Positions 26,131 to 37,120 of a stretch of DNA of 64,000 bases are shown here, piece by piece (position 1 is the first letter of the stretch; the number at the start of each line of letters is the position of its first letter). Both the position numbers and the translations under genes were made by a program. The DNA is taken from assembly GCF_003367475.1 (NCBI RefSeq), contig NZ_QRHA01000006.1, positions 124,001 through 188,000 of the forward strand, in the 5' to 3' direction. The notes under the pieces are model-generated. The model had not been told where the DNA came from and made no database searches. It saw only the letters and a list, made by a program, of their open reading frames with translations. This stretch comes from Alteromonas aestuariivivens. Lineage in GTDB: Bacteria > Pseudomonadota > Gammaproteobacteria > Enterobacterales > Alteromonadaceae.

Positions 26131-26664
26131 TTATTTGCTTTCTTCGTAGCGCTTAACGCTGGCAACGATTTCTTCTTTGGCGGCGGCAGAATCGGCCCAG
26201 CCGTCAACTTTCACCCACTTGCCCTCTTCCAGATCTTTGTAGTGCTCGAAGAAGTGCTCAAGCTGCTTGAGTAACAGAGGGGTAACGTCGGAAATTTCTT
26301 TTACGTCGCGATACAAAGTAGACAGTTTGTCTACCGGTACAGCCAGTACTTTTGCATCTTTGCCGGATTCATCGGTCATGTTCAGAACACCCACCGGGCG
26401 GCACTTGATTACCGAACCAGCCAGAAGCGGGAATGGGGTGATGACCAGGACATCCACCGGGTCACCGTCTTCAGACAGAGTGTTCGGTACGTAACCATAG
26501 TTGGTGGGGTAGTGCATGCAGGTCGCCATAAAGCGGTCTACGAAAATGGCACCGGTGTCTTTGTCGACTTCGTATTTTACCGGATCTGCGTGGGCAGGGA
26601 TCTCAATAATTACATTCACTTCATCAGGCAGATTTTTACCTGCCGGAACGGCGTTTAAGCTCAT
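26131..26664 (-). CDS. ppa: Inorganic pyrophosphatase (family I)
   Basis: A 177-residue cytoplasmic enzyme that hydrolyses pyrophosphate. The family I signature DGDPVDVLV carries the Mg2+-binding aspartates, and [12 protein letters not shown] precedes it. GRPVGVL-type residues ([19 protein letters not shown]) and the C-terminal [14 protein letters not shown] match the E. coli type. It is a single-gene unit with its own terminator. Confidence 0.97.
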   Translation of the reverse strand: MSLNAVPAGKNLPDEVNVIIEIPAHADPVKYEVDKDTGAIFVDRFMATCMHYPTNYGYVPNTLSEDGDPVDVLVITPFPLLAGSVIKCRPVGVLNMTDESGKDAKVLAVPVDKLSTLYRDVKEISDVTPLLLKQLEHFFEHYKDLEEGKWVKVDGWADSAAAKEEIVASVKRYEESK

Positions 26665-26853
26665 TGCGGATTCCTTTGTGTTTAGGTCATAAAAATTAGT
26701 CCGGCAAAGGCATCGTGTCTGCGAAAACCAACGGGCAATTGGTGATCTGAAAAATACGAAGGCTTTGCCGGGCTAACCCACTGACCCTGGATAGTTGAGT
26801 AAGACGTTTACCGATTTTTGCGATCCGTAAGTATACGGCGACCAGCGCAAAAT

Positions 26854-26888
26854 AAAAACCGCCGCAAGCCTCAGTTTCCGGCGGTTTT
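26854..26888 (-). terminator. Terminator after fbp (possibly bidirectional)
   Basis: A 10-bp stem, AAAACCGCCG with CGGCGGTTTT, encloses a 14-base loop. On the minus strand it is followed by TTATTTT; on the plus strand by TTTTGT. It starts 22 bases after the fbp stop. Confidence 0.85.
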
Positions 26889-26909
26889 GTACGAAAAAGG
26901 CAAATTTGG

Positions 26910-27923
26910 TCAGGAATGTGCCTTGTAATAGCTTAGACAGGCCTCAATTTCATCCTTGGAGCCCAGCAGTACCGGAACCCTCTGGTGAATTTCGGTTGGC
27001 ATTACTTCCATGATTCGACCGCTGCCGGTGTGCGCCAGACCGCCCGCCTGTTCAATCAGAAACGCCATAGGGTTGGCTTCATACAACAGGCGCAGCTTAC
27101 CTGGTTTGTCAGGGTCACGCTTGTCGTACGGGTACATGAAAATACCGCCCCGGCACAGTACCCGATGAATGTCGCCCACCATGGCGGCTACCCAGCGCAT
27201 GTTGAAGTTTTTCTCCCGGGGCCCATCGCTACCTGCCAGCAGATCGGCCACATAAGCCTGCATGGCGGGTTCCCAGTGGCGCTGGTTGGAAGCATTAATG
27301 GCATACTCGGTAGTTTGCGCAGGAATGCTGACATTAGGCTGGGTGAGCAGGAAGCCGCCGTGAGTTTTGTCCAGCGTATAGATGTGTGTGCCGCGGCCGG
27401 TCGTCATGGCCAGCATTGTGGATGGACCATACAGCACGTACCCTGCTGCGACCATCTGTGTGCCCGGTTGCAGGAACGCTGATGGGTCACTGGGTTCCAT
27501 CCACTGAGGTGCGTGAGCAATTGAGAAAATGGTACCAATCAGGCTGTTAATTTCAGTATTCGAAGATCCGTCCAGCGGATCAAAGCTCACCAGATAGTTT
27601 CCTTCAGGATTGCAGGGAACCACATCGTCCTCTTCTTCGGAAGAAATGGCTTTGACGTATCCGGATTCCCGCAGGGTGTCTTTCAGGATTTGATTGGAAA
27701 TGACATCCAGCTTCTTTTGGGTTTCTCCCTGTACGTTTTCACTCAGTGTGGAGCCGAGCACCCCCGCCAGAGCCCCTTGGCTAACCCGGAACGCAATTTC
27801 CTTGCAGCCGGCCAGTAAAGTACGGATCAGCAGGATTAGTTCAAGGGGAGCGCCATCCTGTTGCAGTTGTGAGTTCAATCGTTTCATGGTGTGCAATTGC
27901 CTTTTTGTTGTAGGTAGGGTCAT
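26910..27923 (-). CDS. fbp: Fructose-1,6-bisphosphatase, class I
   Basis: It hydrolyses fructose-1,6-bisphosphate to fructose-6-phosphate in gluconeogenesis. [29 protein letters not shown] and the FMYPYDKR region supply the metal and substrate ligands. At 337 residues the length is typical. Regulation by AMP is usual in the class but cannot be read here. It is divergent from mpl and ends at a strong terminator. It connects functionally to the tkt/tal block by feeding fructose-6-phosphate. Confidence 0.96.
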   Translation of the reverse strand: MTLPTTKRQLHTMKRLNSQLQQDGAPLELILLIRTLLAGCKEIAFRVSQGALAGVLGSTLSENVQGETQKKLDVISNQILKDTLRESGYVKAISSEEEDDVVPCNPEGNYLVSFDPLDGSSNTEINSLIGTIFSIAHAPQWMEPSDPSAFLQPGTQMVAAGYVLYGPSTMLAMTTGRGTHIYTLDKTHGGFLLTQPNVSIPAQTTEYAINASNQRHWEPAMQAYVADLLAGSDGPREKNFNMRWVAAMVGDIHRVLCRGGIFMYPYDKRDPDKPGKLRLLYEANPMAFLIEQAGGLAHTGSGRIMEVMPTEIHQRVPVLLGSKDEIEACLSYYKAHS

Positions 27924-28153
27924 GAGTTAACGGCGACCCGGCAATCCTTACCGGCTCAGTCCGAACAGTTACAGACGAGGGAAATGTGGTTCCCCGCGTT
28001 GTTTCAATACAACATCTTTGAATTATTAATCAGGAAAAACAGCCCCTTGTCCGAATATGATTGTAACCGTGAACGGTCTTGAGGGAAATGAGTATTCGAA
28101 CATGTCGGAGCTTCTGGTAGAGTATCGCTCCTGAATAAAGGGTTTGAAACACT

Positions 28154-29587
28154 ATGCACGTACACATTCTTGGCATTTGCGGTAGTTTTATGGGCGGCAT
28201 CGCCGCAATTGCCAAATCTCTCGGGCACAAGGTGACCGGTTCGGACAAAAACGTTTATCCGCCAATGAGCACTCAACTCGAAGCCCTGGGCATCGAGCTG
28301 ACGCAGGGGGACGATCCTGCCCAGTTTGAGCCGGTACCGGATGTGGTCATTATTGGTAATGCCATGGCACGCGGGAATCCGGCGGTTGAATATGTACTCG
28401 ATCGTAATCTGCCATATACCAGCGGCCCGCAATGGCTGCTGGATAATCTATTGACCGAACGCTGGGTTATCGGTGTGGCCGGGACTCACGGAAAAACTAC
28501 CACCAGCAGCATGGTAGCCTGGATCCTCGAGTATGCCGGGCTGAACCCCGGGTTTCTGATCGGCGGTATACCGGAAAATTTTGGTGTTTCCGCAAGGGTT
28601 GGCGAAAGCCCTTTCTTTGTCATTGAAGCCGACGAATACGACAGTGCGTTTTTTGACAAGCGTTCCAAGTTTGTTCATTACCGGCCCCGAACGCTGGTGC
28701 TGAATAATCTTGAATTCGACCATGCGGATATTTTTGCGGACCTGGCGGCAATCCAGACCCAGTTCCATCATCTGGTGCGCACCGTTCCGGCCAGTGGCAT
28801 GATTGTATCTCCGGCTAGGTGTGAGGCGCTCAATCAAACGTTCGAGCGAGGTTGCTGGAGTGAGCGGCAAACTCTTGGCGGTGATGACTGGCAGGCGCGT
28901 TTATTGAGCGCTGACGGAAGTGCGTTTGAAGTCATCTTCAAGGGCAAAGTGGCTGGCGAAGTTCACTGGTCACTAATGGGCCAGCACAATGTGAATAATG
29001 GCGTTATGGCGATTGCCGCAGCACACCACGCAGGGGTTACGCTTCAGGATGCAGCAGCGGCGCTGGGTGCGTTTAAAAATGTTAAACGTCGTATGGAAGT
29101 GAAGGGGCAGGTGGGTGGAATAACGGTTTACGATGATTTTGCCCATCATCCGACTGCAATTGAAACCACCCTGGCGGGATTGCGCAACCGGGTGGGCAAA
29201 GAGCGGATTCTGGCCATTCTCGAGCCACGCTCAAACACCATGAAAATGGGGGTGCACCAGAGTACCCTGGCCCGGTCCTGGCAGCAGGCGGATGACATTG
29301 CCCTGTTTGAGCCAGATGGGCTGGGCTGGTCCCTTTCAGAGCTTGCCAGTCACAGTGAAACACCGGCACGGTGCTATCATTCGGTGGAAGACATTGTTGA
29401 TCACATAGCGCGAATTGCACAGCCGACTGATCATGTTCTGGTGATGAGCAATGGCGGGTTTGAAGGCATTCACGGTAAGTTACTGGAGCGGCTGGAAACC
29501 CAGCAGAAAGCCCAGCTGGAAGCCCAGCAGAAGGCCCAGCTGAAGGCCCAGTGTGAAGGCGGGAAAGACAAGGCAGGAGATGCATAA
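28154..29587 (+). CDS. mpl: UDP-MurNAc:tripeptide ligase Mpl (murein recycling)
   Basis: It attaches recycled L-Ala-gamma-D-Glu-meso-DAP to UDP-MurNAc. MHVHILGICGSFMGGIAAIAK opens the Rossmann-like N-domain. The Mur-ligase ATP loop GTHGKTTTSSM lies near residue 110, EADEYDSAFFDKRSKF is the Mpl signature, and DDFAHHPTAI leads the C-domain. At 477 residues it is longer than the usual 455 because of a Gln/Ala/Lys-rich tail built from short tandem repeats. It is followed 3 bases later by ubiX, a conserved pairing. Confidence 0.95.
   Translation: MHVHILGICGSFMGGIAAIAKSLGHKVTGSDKNVYPPMSTQLEALGIELTQGDDPAQFEPVPDVVIIGNAMARGNPAVEYVLDRNLPYTSGPQWLLDNLLTERWVIGVAGTHGKTTTSSMVAWILEYAGLNPGFLIGGIPENFGVSARVGESPFFVIEADEYDSAFFDKRSKFVHYRPRTLVLNNLEFDHADIFADLAAIQTQFHHLVRTVPASGMIVSPARCEALNQTFERGCWSERQTLGGDDWQARLLSADGSAFEVIFKGKVAGEVHWSLMGQHNVNNGVMAIAAAHHAGVTLQDAAAALGAFKNVKRRMEVKGQVGGITVYDDFAHHPTAIETTLAGLRNRVGKERILAILEPRSNTMKMGVHQSTLARSWQQADDIALFEPDGLGWSLSELASHSETPARCYHSVEDIVDHIARIAQPTDHVLVMSNGGFEGIHGKLLERLETQQKAQLEAQQKAQLKAQCEGGKDKAGDA
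29495..29551 (+). repeat. 24-bp tandem repeats in the 3' end of mpl
   Basis: Two full near-identical 24-base units and a partial third encode a repeating QQKAQL[E/K]A pattern at the Mpl C-terminus. Such repeats can vary in number by slippage. Confidence 0.8.
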
Positions 29588-29590
29588 AAC

Positions 29591-30217
29591 ATGTGGAGCA
29601 AAACCGTTACACTGGCCATAACAGGCGCATCCGGAGCACCTTATGCGCTGCGATTGCTGGAGTTGCTTGTTAAAGCCAACTGTCAGGTTTACGTGCTGGT
29701 ATCCTCGGCGGCAAAGGTAGTTTTGGCTACCGAGGAAAATATAAAGCTGCCGGGAAACCCTGAGGATGCGGCTGCGTTTTTCATTGACCGAACCGAAGCA
29801 AAACCAGGCCAGATTCAGGTATTTGGCAAGCAGGATTGGTTCTCGCCTGTTGCTTCCGGTTCTGCGGCGCCAAAACACATGGTTGTTTGCCCCTGCTCGA
29901 CCGGTACGCTGTCGGCGGTAGCGGTTGGTGCCAGCGATAACCTGATTGAGCGTGCCGCCGATGTGGTTCTCAAGGAACGCGGTCAGCTGATTCTGGTGCC
30001 ACGGGAAATGCCCTTTTCCACACTGCATCTGGAAAACATGTTCAAACTGTCACAAATGGGCGCTACCATCATGCCTGCTGCACCAGGTTTTTACCATAAC
30101 CCTAAAGATATCAGTGATCTGGTAGATTTTGTGGTGGCCAGGATTTTGGACCACCTGGGCATAGATCAAACGTTAATGGCCCGCTGGGGCTATCAACCCA
30201 AACCGAAAGAGGAATAA
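29591..30217 (+). CDS. ubiX: Flavin prenyltransferase UbiX
   Basis: It makes prenylated FMN, the cofactor of the UbiD decarboxylase in ubiquinone synthesis. [16 protein letters not shown] forms the FMN-binding start, and [28 protein letters not shown] and [16 protein letters not shown] are family motifs. It is 208 residues. It follows mpl by 3 bases and is followed 3 bases later by the nuclease gene, so the three form one transcript. Confidence 0.96.
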   Translation: MWSKTVTLAITGASGAPYALRLLELLVKANCQVYVLVSSAAKVVLATEENIKLPGNPEDAAAFFIDRTEAKPGQIQVFGKQDWFSPVASGSAAPKHMVVCPCSTGTLSAVAVGASDNLIERAADVVLKERGQLILVPREMPFSTLHLENMFKLSQMGATIMPAAPGFYHNPKDISDLVDFVVARILDHLGIDQTLMARWGYQPKPKEE

Positions 30218-30220
30218 ACC

Positions 30221-31015
30221 ATGCTTCAACTGGCCCGCCATATTGCCGCAGGCATGACAATACTCACCTGTCTGGTAATCAGCCTCCCTTCACTGGCATG
30301 GGGGCCAACCGGACACAGGGTTTCCGGTGCCATAGCCGAGCAATATTTAAGTCCGCAGGCGAAGATGGCGATTTCGGAACTATTGCCAAACGAATCCCTG
30401 GCTGAAGCGTCCACCTATGCCGATGAAATGCGCTCTGACCCGAGTGTGTTCTGGCAGAAAACGGCTTCACCGTACCATTACGTTACGGTTCCCCAAGGTA
30501 AAACCTATGCACAAGTGGGCGCACCTGAGCAGGGTGATGCCGTATTTGCGCTGAATCAGTTTACCGCCATAGTTAAAGACCCTTCAGCCAGTCGCGAGCA
30601 AAAGCAACTGGCATTGCGGTTCATTGTTCATATTATTGGTGACTTGCACCAGCCACTTCATGCCGGAAACGGTTCCGATCGTGGTGGTAATGACGTCAAG
30701 GTGCGGTTTTTCTGGCAGGACTCGAACCTGCACCGGGTCTGGGATTCACAGTTGATAGACCATCGTCAGTTGTCGTACACAGAATGGACAGACTGGTTGG
30801 CCGGGAAAATTACACCGGAGCAGGCGCGGGCCTGGCAGGTAACCGATCCGGAAGTCTGGATTGCTGAAAGTACACGGCTGCGTGACGGGCTTTACCCCCA
30901 GGACGCCAATAACATGGCCTACGACTACGTTTATGAACACATTGACAGTGTCAAGCTTCGGTTGCAGCAGGCGGGGGTGCGTTTGGCCGCCTATCTGAAT
31001 GAGGTATTCCGCTGA
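30221..31015 (+). CDS. S1/P1-type zinc nuclease, exported
   Basis: A 264-residue periplasmic or secreted nuclease of single-stranded nucleic acids. A signal peptide ends SLA before WGPTGHR, which would make Trp the mature N-terminus, a zinc ligand in this family. Other ligands are visible: YADEMRSD, YHYVTV, FIVHIIGDLHQPLHAG with DRGGND, and NLHRVWDSQLI. The complete zinc-ligand set suggests an active enzyme. It likely scavenges nucleotides or phosphate. It is the third gene after mpl and ubiX; the link is probably transcriptional only. Confidence 0.92.
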   Translation: MLQLARHIAAGMTILTCLVISLPSLAWGPTGHRVSGAIAEQYLSPQAKMAISELLPNESLAEASTYADEMRSDPSVFWQKTASPYHYVTVPQGKTYAQVGAPEQGDAVFALNQFTAIVKDPSASREQKQLALRFIVHIIGDLHQPLHAGNGSDRGGNDVKVRFFWQDSNLHRVWDSQLIDHRQLSYTEWTDWLAGKITPEQARAWQVTDPEVWIAESTRLRDGLYPQDANNMAYDYVYEHIDSVKLRLQQAGVRLAAYLNEVFR

Positions 31016-31051
31016 GCAACGGGTAATGTCCAGCCAGTAGCACCTGGCGGG

Positions 31052-31765
31052 TTATTTCTTCGGCGTGTAAATCTGTTCAGCGCGGTTGAACATTAGCCAG
31101 GATGTCAGAATGTATTTGTCATGGCTGATGGGGACCTGGCCCCGATGGGTGTGGGTGAAGTAAGCCGGTGCGATTACCATGCGGCCGGCTTTGGGTTGAA
31201 CAGAGCGATTCTGATAATAAAAATCGGTTGTTCCCCCTTCGTCTACGTCATTCAGGTAGAACATAAAAAGCAGAATCCGGTGCAGAGCTTCGTTGTGGCC
31301 CACCTGTGGGTACACCTCGGAATGCCAGTAGGGGTAGCCACCCTGGCGGGCCAGGTAGCGCTGGGCATTCACCCGCCCAATCCTGAACAGGTAATTCATC
31401 AGCTTGGGCATGTTCGGTTTGCCCGCCTCATCAAAGTTGTCCCCGGTTAGTTTGACCGCTTCGCCGGTATGAGGGTGGCGCACCGTAAGCCCTATTGGGC
31501 CGATAAGTGCGTGATGGTGTTTTTCCATATAACGCAGCAACTGGGCGCTGGTGCGTTGCATCACGCCGGCAAATAAGCCGGCAAATTCAGGATTGTCGCT
31601 GAACGAAATATCACTGCTGCGTTTTTTGTCCAGATCCACACCTCCACCGGTCTGGCCGGGTTGCTGATTGGGGCTGCGGTTGAATGCGCGGATGATTTTC
31701 GCACACAGTTCGGGCTCCAGCACATTGTCGATGACTTCGATAAAATCGTGTTCAGGGGGTGGCAT
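31052..31765 (-). CDS. 2-oxoglutarate/Fe(II)-dependent oxygenase
   Basis: A 237-residue prolyl-4-hydroxylase-like protein. The iron triad reads as HSE (WHSEVYPQVG) and a second His in FTHTHRG, and SHDKYILTSW supplies the basic residue for 2-oxoglutarate. HRILLFMFYLNDVDEGGTTDFY is the family strand pair. The substrate is unknown. The ATG at 31765 overlaps the thioesterase stop by 14 bases and has AAGGAC upstream; a longer frame to 31915 lies inside the thioesterase gene. The two are probably one operon. Confidence 0.87.
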   Translation of the reverse strand: MPPPEHDFIEVIDNVLEPELCAKIIRAFNRSPNQQPGQTGGGVDLDKKRSSDISFSDNPEFAGLFAGVMQRTSAQLLRYMEKHHHALIGPIGLTVRHPHTGEAVKLTGDNFDEAGKPNMPKLMNYLFRIGRVNAQRYLARQGGYPYWHSEVYPQVGHNEALHRILLFMFYLNDVDEGGTTDFYYQNRSVQPKAGRMVIAPAYFTHTHRGQVPISHDKYILTSWLMFNRAEQIYTPKK

Positions 31766-32177
31766 CGCTCTTGTCCTTGAGATAAACATCCAGCGCGGAT
31801 CGGATTTCGTCGGGAATCGGTACAGCGGATTGGCTGATGTAGTCAAAATGTACCATGGTTGTGGTACCCGATGCGCATTTGTTCTGGTTTTGCCACACTT
31901 CCTGGTAGACATCAAATGCCCTGTTGCCGATGCGGGATATGAAGGTTTTTACGGTTACAGGCTGACCGTAGAAGATTTGTGCGTGAAAGTCGACCTGGTA
32001 GCTGGCCAGAATAAGGGGCCAGTTATCCAGTGCCAGGGTGGGGTTGAAGATGCGGAAGATTGGTTCGCGGGCAGATTCAAACCAGCCAACCAGAACTGTA
32101 TTGCTGACATGACGCAGGGCGTCGGTCTCATAGAATCGTACATCAAAAGTGGTGTTCAGTGCTTCGGGACTGCTCAT
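31752..32177 (-). CDS. Acyl-CoA thioesterase, hotdog fold (YbgC/FadM type)
   Basis: A 141-residue cytoplasmic thioesterase. FYETDALRHVSNTVLVGWFESAR is the 4-hydroxybenzoyl-CoA thioesterase motif with its catalytic Asp; the usual DxxGHxNN is DALRHVSN here. The hotdog core is about 10-130. It hydrolyses an acyl-CoA of unknown chain length. It is upstream of, and overlaps, the oxygenase gene. Confidence 0.88.
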   Translation of the reverse strand: MSSPEALNTTFDVRFYETDALRHVSNTVLVGWFESAREPIFRIFNPTLALDNWPLILASYQVDFHAQIFYGQPVTVKTFISRIGNRAFDVYQEVWQNQNKCASGTTTMVHFDYISQSAVPIPDEIRSALDVYLKDKSDATP

Positions 32178-32227
32178 AGTGCCTCCGCAGGCTAAATCGG
32201 GCGGCAGGTGCCGCCCTCTATAAAAGC

Positions 32228-35050
32228 TTACAGCATGGGTTTGAGGAACCGACCGGTGTGCGATACCGGTGATTCGGCGATATCTTCAGGCGTACCCTCG
32301 GCGATAATCTGACCGCCGCCGGAGCCACCTTCGGGGCCAAGGTCTACCAGCCAGTCGGCAGTTTTGATGACGTCCAGGTTGTGCTCTATGACCACAACTG
32401 TGTTGCCATGATCCCGTAAACGGTGCAAAACAGCGAGCAACTGCCGAATGTCGTGAAAATGAAGACCAGTGGTGGGTTCATCCAGAATATACAGGGTCTG
32501 ACCGGTATCCCGTTTGGAGAGTTCCTTGGCCAGCTTAACCCGTTGCGCTTCACCGCCGGAAAGGGTAGTGGCGGCCTGTCCAAGTCGAATATAGGCCAGA
32601 CCTACGTCAATGAGTGTCTGAAGTTTGCGTGCGATGGCCGGAATTGGGTCAAAAAATTCACGGGCTTCTTCCACCGTCATTTCGAGCACTTCGTGGATGC
32701 TTTTACCCTTGTATTGTATTTCCAGGGTTTCGCGATTGTACCGCTTGCCTTTGCACACATCACAGGGAACATACACGTCGGGCAGGAAGTGCATTTCTAC
32801 CTTGATTACACCGTCACCCTGGCAGGCTTCACACCGCCCGCCTTTTACATTAAAGCTGAAACGCCCGACTTTGTAACCTCGTGAACGGGCTTCCTGGGTA
32901 CCGGAGAACAGCTCCCTGATGGGAGTGAAAATACCGGCATAGGTGGCCGGATTGGAGCGTGGAGTGCGGCCGATTGGGCTCTGGTCGATGTCCACTACCT
33001 TATCCAGATGCTCCAGGCCCTGCATGCTCTCGTAAGGAGCCGGTTCGGACGTTGTTGCCTTATTCAGTTCCCGGTGAGCAATGCGGTAGAAAGTATCGTT
33101 AATGAGTGTCGATTTGCCTGAGCCGGAGACGCCGGTTACACAGGTCATCAAACCCACCGGTATTTTCAGCGTAACCGATTTGAGGTTGTTACCGGTAGCG
33201 CCTGTCAACGTCAGCCACTGGCCTTCACGAATAGGGGTTCTTTGCTGCGGGACTTCAATCTTTTCTCTGCCGGAAAGGTATTTTCCGGTAAGTGAGTCTT
33301 CACTTTCAAGAATGTCGTTAAGACTTCCCTTTGCAATGATTTGGCCACCGTGAACACCGGCGCCCGGGCCAATATCAACGATAAAATCCGCTTCACGAAT
33401 GGCGTCTTCATCGTGCTCCACCACCAGCACCGTGTTGCCTAAATCACGCAAATGGGTCAGGGTTTTCAGTAAACGTTCGTTGTCGCGCTGGTGCAGGCCA
33501 ATTGAAGGTTCGTCCAGCACGTACATAACCCCAACCAGCCCGGCACCAATTTGGCTGGCAAGCCGGATACGCTGGGCTTCACCGCCAGAGAGAGTGTCTG
33601 CACTGCGTGACATCGACAGGTAATTCAGCCCCACGTTGACCAAAAAGCGCAGGCGGTCGAGGATTTCCTTGAGGATTTTTTCGGCAATCTGGGCCTTTTG
33701 TCCATGCAGCGTCAGGGTGTCAAAAAAGTCGTACGCTTCGGAAATCGACATGTCAGCAATGGTGGGCAGGGTGGTGTCGGCAATGAACACGTTTCGTGCT
33801 TCCAGCCGCAGGCGCGAACCACCGCAACTGTTGCAGGGTTGCTGACTGAGGTATTTGGCCAGTTCTTCGCGCACAGCATTGGATTCGGTTTCCCGGTAAC
33901 GGCGCTCCATATTGGGAATGATCCCTTCGAACGGGTGCTTGCGCTCCATGACGTCGCCCCGCTCGTTGATGTATTTGAAGTTCAGTGACTTACCCCGGGA
34001 ACCATAGAGCACGATGTCCCGGGCCTGATCGTCGAGTTGTTCAAATGGCTGGGTAAGATCGAAGTCATAATGTGACGCGACTGCCTGCAGCATTTGAAAA
34101 TAGTAGTAACTGCGTTTGTCCCAACCCCTTATTGCGCCGCCGGACAGACTGAGTTCGGCGTTGCTGATAACCCGCGCCGGGTCAAAGAACTGCCGGGTAC
34201 CCAGGCCGTCACAGGTTGGGCATGCCCCTGCGGGGTTGTTGAAGGAAAACAGCCGGGGTTCCAGTTCACTGAGGCTGTAGCCGCAGTGAGGGCAGGCGAA
34301 ATTGGCCGAGAAGATGATTTCTTCCGCATCCGGGTCATCCATGTGGGCAACTTTTGCGTTGCCACCAGACAACTCCAGTGCGGTTTCAAAAGATTCGGCC
34401 AGTCGCAGTTGCAGGTCTTCACGAACCTTAAAACGGTCGATAACAACTTCAATGGTGTGTTTCTTGTGCAGATCGAGTGTGGGTGGATCGGACAAGTCAC
34501 ACACCTCACCGTCGATTCTGGCCCGGATGTAACCTTGTGCGGCCAGGTTTTGCAGTGTTTTTACGTGTTCGCCTTTGCGGTCCTGAATAACAGGTGCCAG
34601 CAGCATCAGCTTAGTGCCTTCCGGCATGGCCAATACCTTGTCAACCATCTGGCTGATGGTCTGGGCATCCAGTGGCACATGATGATCCGGGCATTGCGGA
34701 GTGCCTACCCGGGCAAACATCAGGCGCAGATAATCGTAGATTTCAGTTATGGTCCCTACGGTGGAACGCGGGTTGTGGGATGTGGACTTCTGCTCGATGG
34801 AAATGGCCGGTGAAAGGCCTTCTATGTGGTCTACATCCGGTTTTTCCATCATCGACAAAAACTGCCGGGCGTAGGCCGATAACGATTCGACATAGCGGCG
34901 CTGGCCTTCGGCGTAAAGCGTATCGAACGCCAAAGATGACTTACCCGAGCCGGACAGGCCTGTAATAACCACCAGTTTGTCACGCGGGATTGATAAATCG
35001 ATGTTCTTGAGATTGTGGGTGCGAGCACCGCGAATGTCGATTTTGTCCAT
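32228..35050 (-). CDS. uvrA: Excinuclease ABC subunit A
   Basis: The damage-recognition ATPase of nucleotide excision repair. Two ABC modules are visible: Walker [13 protein letters not shown] near residue 31 and [10 protein letters not shown] near 640. Signature motifs [12 protein letters not shown] and [12 protein letters not shown] are present, as are zinc cysteine pairs (CPHCGYS ... [12 protein letters not shown] ... CDVC). From the ATG at 35050 the protein is 940 residues, the same as E. coli. A longer frame to 35089 is less likely. No clear LexA box lies upstream. It is divergent from the MFS gene, with repeat copy 2 between. Confidence 0.97.
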   Translation of the reverse strand: MDKIDIRGARTHNLKNIDLSIPRDKLVVITGLSGSGKSSLAFDTLYAEGQRRYVESLSAYARQFLSMMEKPDVDHIEGLSPAISIEQKSTSHNPRSTVGTITEIYDYLRLMFARVGTPQCPDHHVPLDAQTISQMVDKVLAMPEGTKLMLLAPVIQDRKGEHVKTLQNLAAQGYIRARIDGEVCDLSDPPTLDLHKKHTIEVVIDRFKVREDLQLRLAESFETALELSGGNAKVAHMDDPDAEEIIFSANFACPHCGYSLSELEPRLFSFNNPAGACPTCDGLGTRQFFDPARVISNAELSLSGGAIRGWDKRSYYYFQMLQAVASHYDFDLTQPFEQLDDQARDIVLYGSRGKSLNFKYINERGDVMERKHPFEGIIPNMERRYRETESNAVREELAKYLSQQPCNSCGGSRLRLEARNVFIADTTLPTIADMSISEAYDFFDTLTLHGQKAQIAEKILKEILDRLRFLVNVGLNYLSMSRSADTLSGGEAQRIRLASQIGAGLVGVMYVLDEPSIGLHQRDNERLLKTLTHLRDLGNTVLVVEHDEDAIREADFIVDIGPGAGVHGGQIIAKGSLNDILESEDSLTGKYLSGREKIEVPQQRTPIREGQWLTLTGATGNNLKSVTLKIPVGLMTCVTGVSGSGKSTLINDTFYRIAHRELNKATTSEPAPYESMQGLEHLDKVVDIDQSPIGRTPRSNPATYAGIFTPIRELFSGTQEARSRGYKVGRFSFNVKGGRCEACQGDGVIKVEMHFLPDVYVPCDVCKGKRYNRETLEIQYKGKSIHEVLEMTVEEAREFFDPIPAIARKLQTLIDVGLAYIRLGQAATTLSGGEAQRVKLAKELSKRDTGQTLYILDEPTTGLHFHDIRQLLAVLHRLRDHGNTVVVIEHNLDVIKTADWLVDLGPEGGSGGGQIIAEGTPEDIAESPVSHTGRFLKPML

Positions 35051-35114
35051 TGAAGCCTGATTATTTTTAAAAGAAACAGTATGCCACACTCAACTTAAAT
35101 CTACTAAGGCTCCT

Positions 35115-35380
35115 AGGGCTTGTTGATCTTTGCTGTTCGAAATTTGTTCTCTCTGAGTGGTTTCAGGGCAAGGCGAGAGTTATGAAGCTTAGTCAGCTAA
35201 GTAAAGGGCGAACAACGCAGCCCTGGGAGCACTCAGAGTGAACCCGAAGGGCAGCGTTTGTCACGCTTTTCTGCTGCGTTAGAGACTATTCATGTCGATG
35301 ACTACACTTCATAGCCTCTGCCTTGCATAAATACACAACAATTCGCTGCAAAATCGAACACCAAAAATCAACAGGCCCTA
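35115..35380 (+). repeat. Dispersed 265-bp inverted-duplication repeat, copy 2
   Basis: It begins AGGGCTTGTTGATCTTTG and ends with the inverse AACAGGCCCTA, in the same orientation as copy 3. It contains CTTAG-TCAG-CTAAG on the left and a TGTAG/CGACA-type loop on the right. It occupies most of the 471-base spacer between uvrA and the MFS gene, a spacer that should hold both promoters. Sequence left of it (35051-35114) is all that remains for the uvrA promoter. Confidence 0.9.
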
Positions 35381-35521
35381 TAGATGAGCGGCATTTATGC
35401 CCTGACTGTACCCTTCACACTGCTAGCCCGTGGTGCCGGAAAGCGCATATTTGCTACTGGGCCGGAAATGGATTTGTGCTACACTTCGCGGCCGAATTGA
35501 ACAACAGGACACAGGGTCGCT

Positions 35522-36868
35522 TTGAACGCAATAGAAGTTCGTGCAGCACTGGCGCTGGCGCTGGTTTACGTGTTGCGCATGTTAGGTTTGTTTATGGTCA
35601 TGCCGGTGCTGGCTTTGTCCGCAATGGAATATCCTGACTATTCACCATTGATGGTCGGGCTGGCTATTGGCGGGTATGGCCTGACCCAGGCAACATTGCA
35701 AATTCCCATGGGCATGCTGTCTGATAAGTGGGGCCGAAAACCCGTCATTCTGCTGGGTTTGTCGGTGTTTGCACTGGGCAGCTTCATTGCAGCACAGGCC
35801 GACAGCATGGTGTGGATGGTCGTCGGGCGGATCCTGCAGGGGGCGGGTGCCATTGCCGGCGCCATCATGGCCCTGGCCACTGATGTCAGTCGCGAATCCC
35901 AGCGGGCCAAAGTGATGGCGATTATTGGTATTGCCATCGGATTTTCTTTCTATATTGCGGTATTGCTTGGTCCGATTCTGGCTGAACAATGGGGGCTGGC
36001 CGGGATTTTTGCCATCACCGGCATTCTGGCCTTGTTGTGTATGCCTCTGGTTCAATGGGCCGTGCCTTCGGTGAAGGGGCTGGCCAGCGGCGATACCCTG
36101 CCTGACATTGCCCTGGTCGGTGAGTTGATCCTGTCTTCCCAGTTGTGGCGTCTGAATGTGAGCGTAATGCTCCTGCACATGATGATTACCCTCCTGTTCG
36201 TGCAGCTTCCCGTTACGCTTATGCATTTCAATATGAGCCTTGAAAGTCACTGGATGCTCTATCTGCCAGTGCTGGCAGCCTCTGTGGCCGGGCTTGTCGT
36301 AATGATGGCGATGGCTCGGGGGCGGGTACCCAAGAGCTTGCTGAATTCCGCGATTGTAATGATGGCAATCGCATTTGCTTTGCTCGCCACACAAGGCGAG
36401 ACCCGTTGGGTTGTAGTAACCGCTGTTATCCTGTTCTTTACCGGTTTCAACTATCTCGAGGCCAGTTTCCCGGCGCTGGTGTCCAGTATTGCGCCAGCCG
36501 GCCGCAAGGGCACAGCGATGGGTATCTACGCCAGCTTTCAGTTTTTCGGTGCCTTTCTGGGGGGATTGCTGTCCGGTTTGGTTACCGATCTCTGGTCCGC
36601 GGACAGGGCTTACCTTTTGGGAGCGGCAGGGGCATCAGTGTGGCTGATTCTGTTCATGGGATTTCGGGAAGTCGCCCGGATTAAGCGCATTCAGATGAAT
36701 GCGTCGTTCAGCGAACAGCAGGAGCCTGAACTCAGGGAAAAACTTTGCGTATTGCCCGGTGTTCAGGATACGGAGTTTTCAAGCCAGAACAATACCATCT
36801 ACCTGAAAGTAACTGCAGAATTTGATCAGAGGCTGGCCAGAAACGTGGTAGAGGAAATCCATCCTTAA
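35522..36868 (+). CDS. YajR-like MFS transporter with C-terminal YAM domain
   Basis: A 448-residue major-facilitator protein starting at TTG. Twelve membrane helices span about 1-390. Motif A reads GMLSDKWGRKPVILLG between helices 2 and 3, with GRILQGAGAIAGA in helix 4. The last 60 residues (EKLCVLPGVQDTEFSSQNN) form a soluble ferredoxin-like domain as in E. coli YajR. The substrate is unknown. In Pseudomonas it lies between uvrA and ssb; here ssb is about 14 kb away. Confidence 0.88.
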   Translation: MNAIEVRAALALALVYVLRMLGLFMVMPVLALSAMEYPDYSPLMVGLAIGGYGLTQATLQIPMGMLSDKWGRKPVILLGLSVFALGSFIAAQADSMVWMVVGRILQGAGAIAGAIMALATDVSRESQRAKVMAIIGIAIGFSFYIAVLLGPILAEQWGLAGIFAITGILALLCMPLVQWAVPSVKGLASGDTLPDIALVGELILSSQLWRLNVSVMLLHMMITLLFVQLPVTLMHFNMSLESHWMLYLPVLAASVAGLVVMMAMARGRVPKSLLNSAIVMMAIAFALLATQGETRWVVVTAVILFFTGFNYLEASFPALVSSIAPAGRKGTAMGIYASFQFFGAFLGGLLSGLVTDLWSADRAYLLGAAGASVWLILFMGFREVARIKRIQMNASFSEQQEPELREKLCVLPGVQDTEFSSQNNTIYLKVTAEFDQRLARNVVEEIHP

Positions 36869-37120
36869 AAAACATAATGCTTGGGGCCTTTTCTCTGTCC
36901 GCTCATCGGGTTAGCATGGGGGAGGTCAATCCCATTCGTTATGATTATTTTCCGGCTGTGTTTGCAGGTTAAAACATACAGCGGCCCAAACGCACGGAAA
37001 GCACGCAGTGTCAATGGAATTGGTAACAGGGGCCAAGTGGCAAACTAACCGGTAAGAGTGTTCTTTCTTGCTGGACAAGGGTTGAATTTGCAGCTGCCTT
37101 TTGTCATATTGTTTGTATTA

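Noticed and set aside
35051-35114. LexA (SOS) box upstream of uvrA, also sought before uvrD and ssb
   Set aside because: CTGT half-sites occur but without a correctly spaced ACAG partner.
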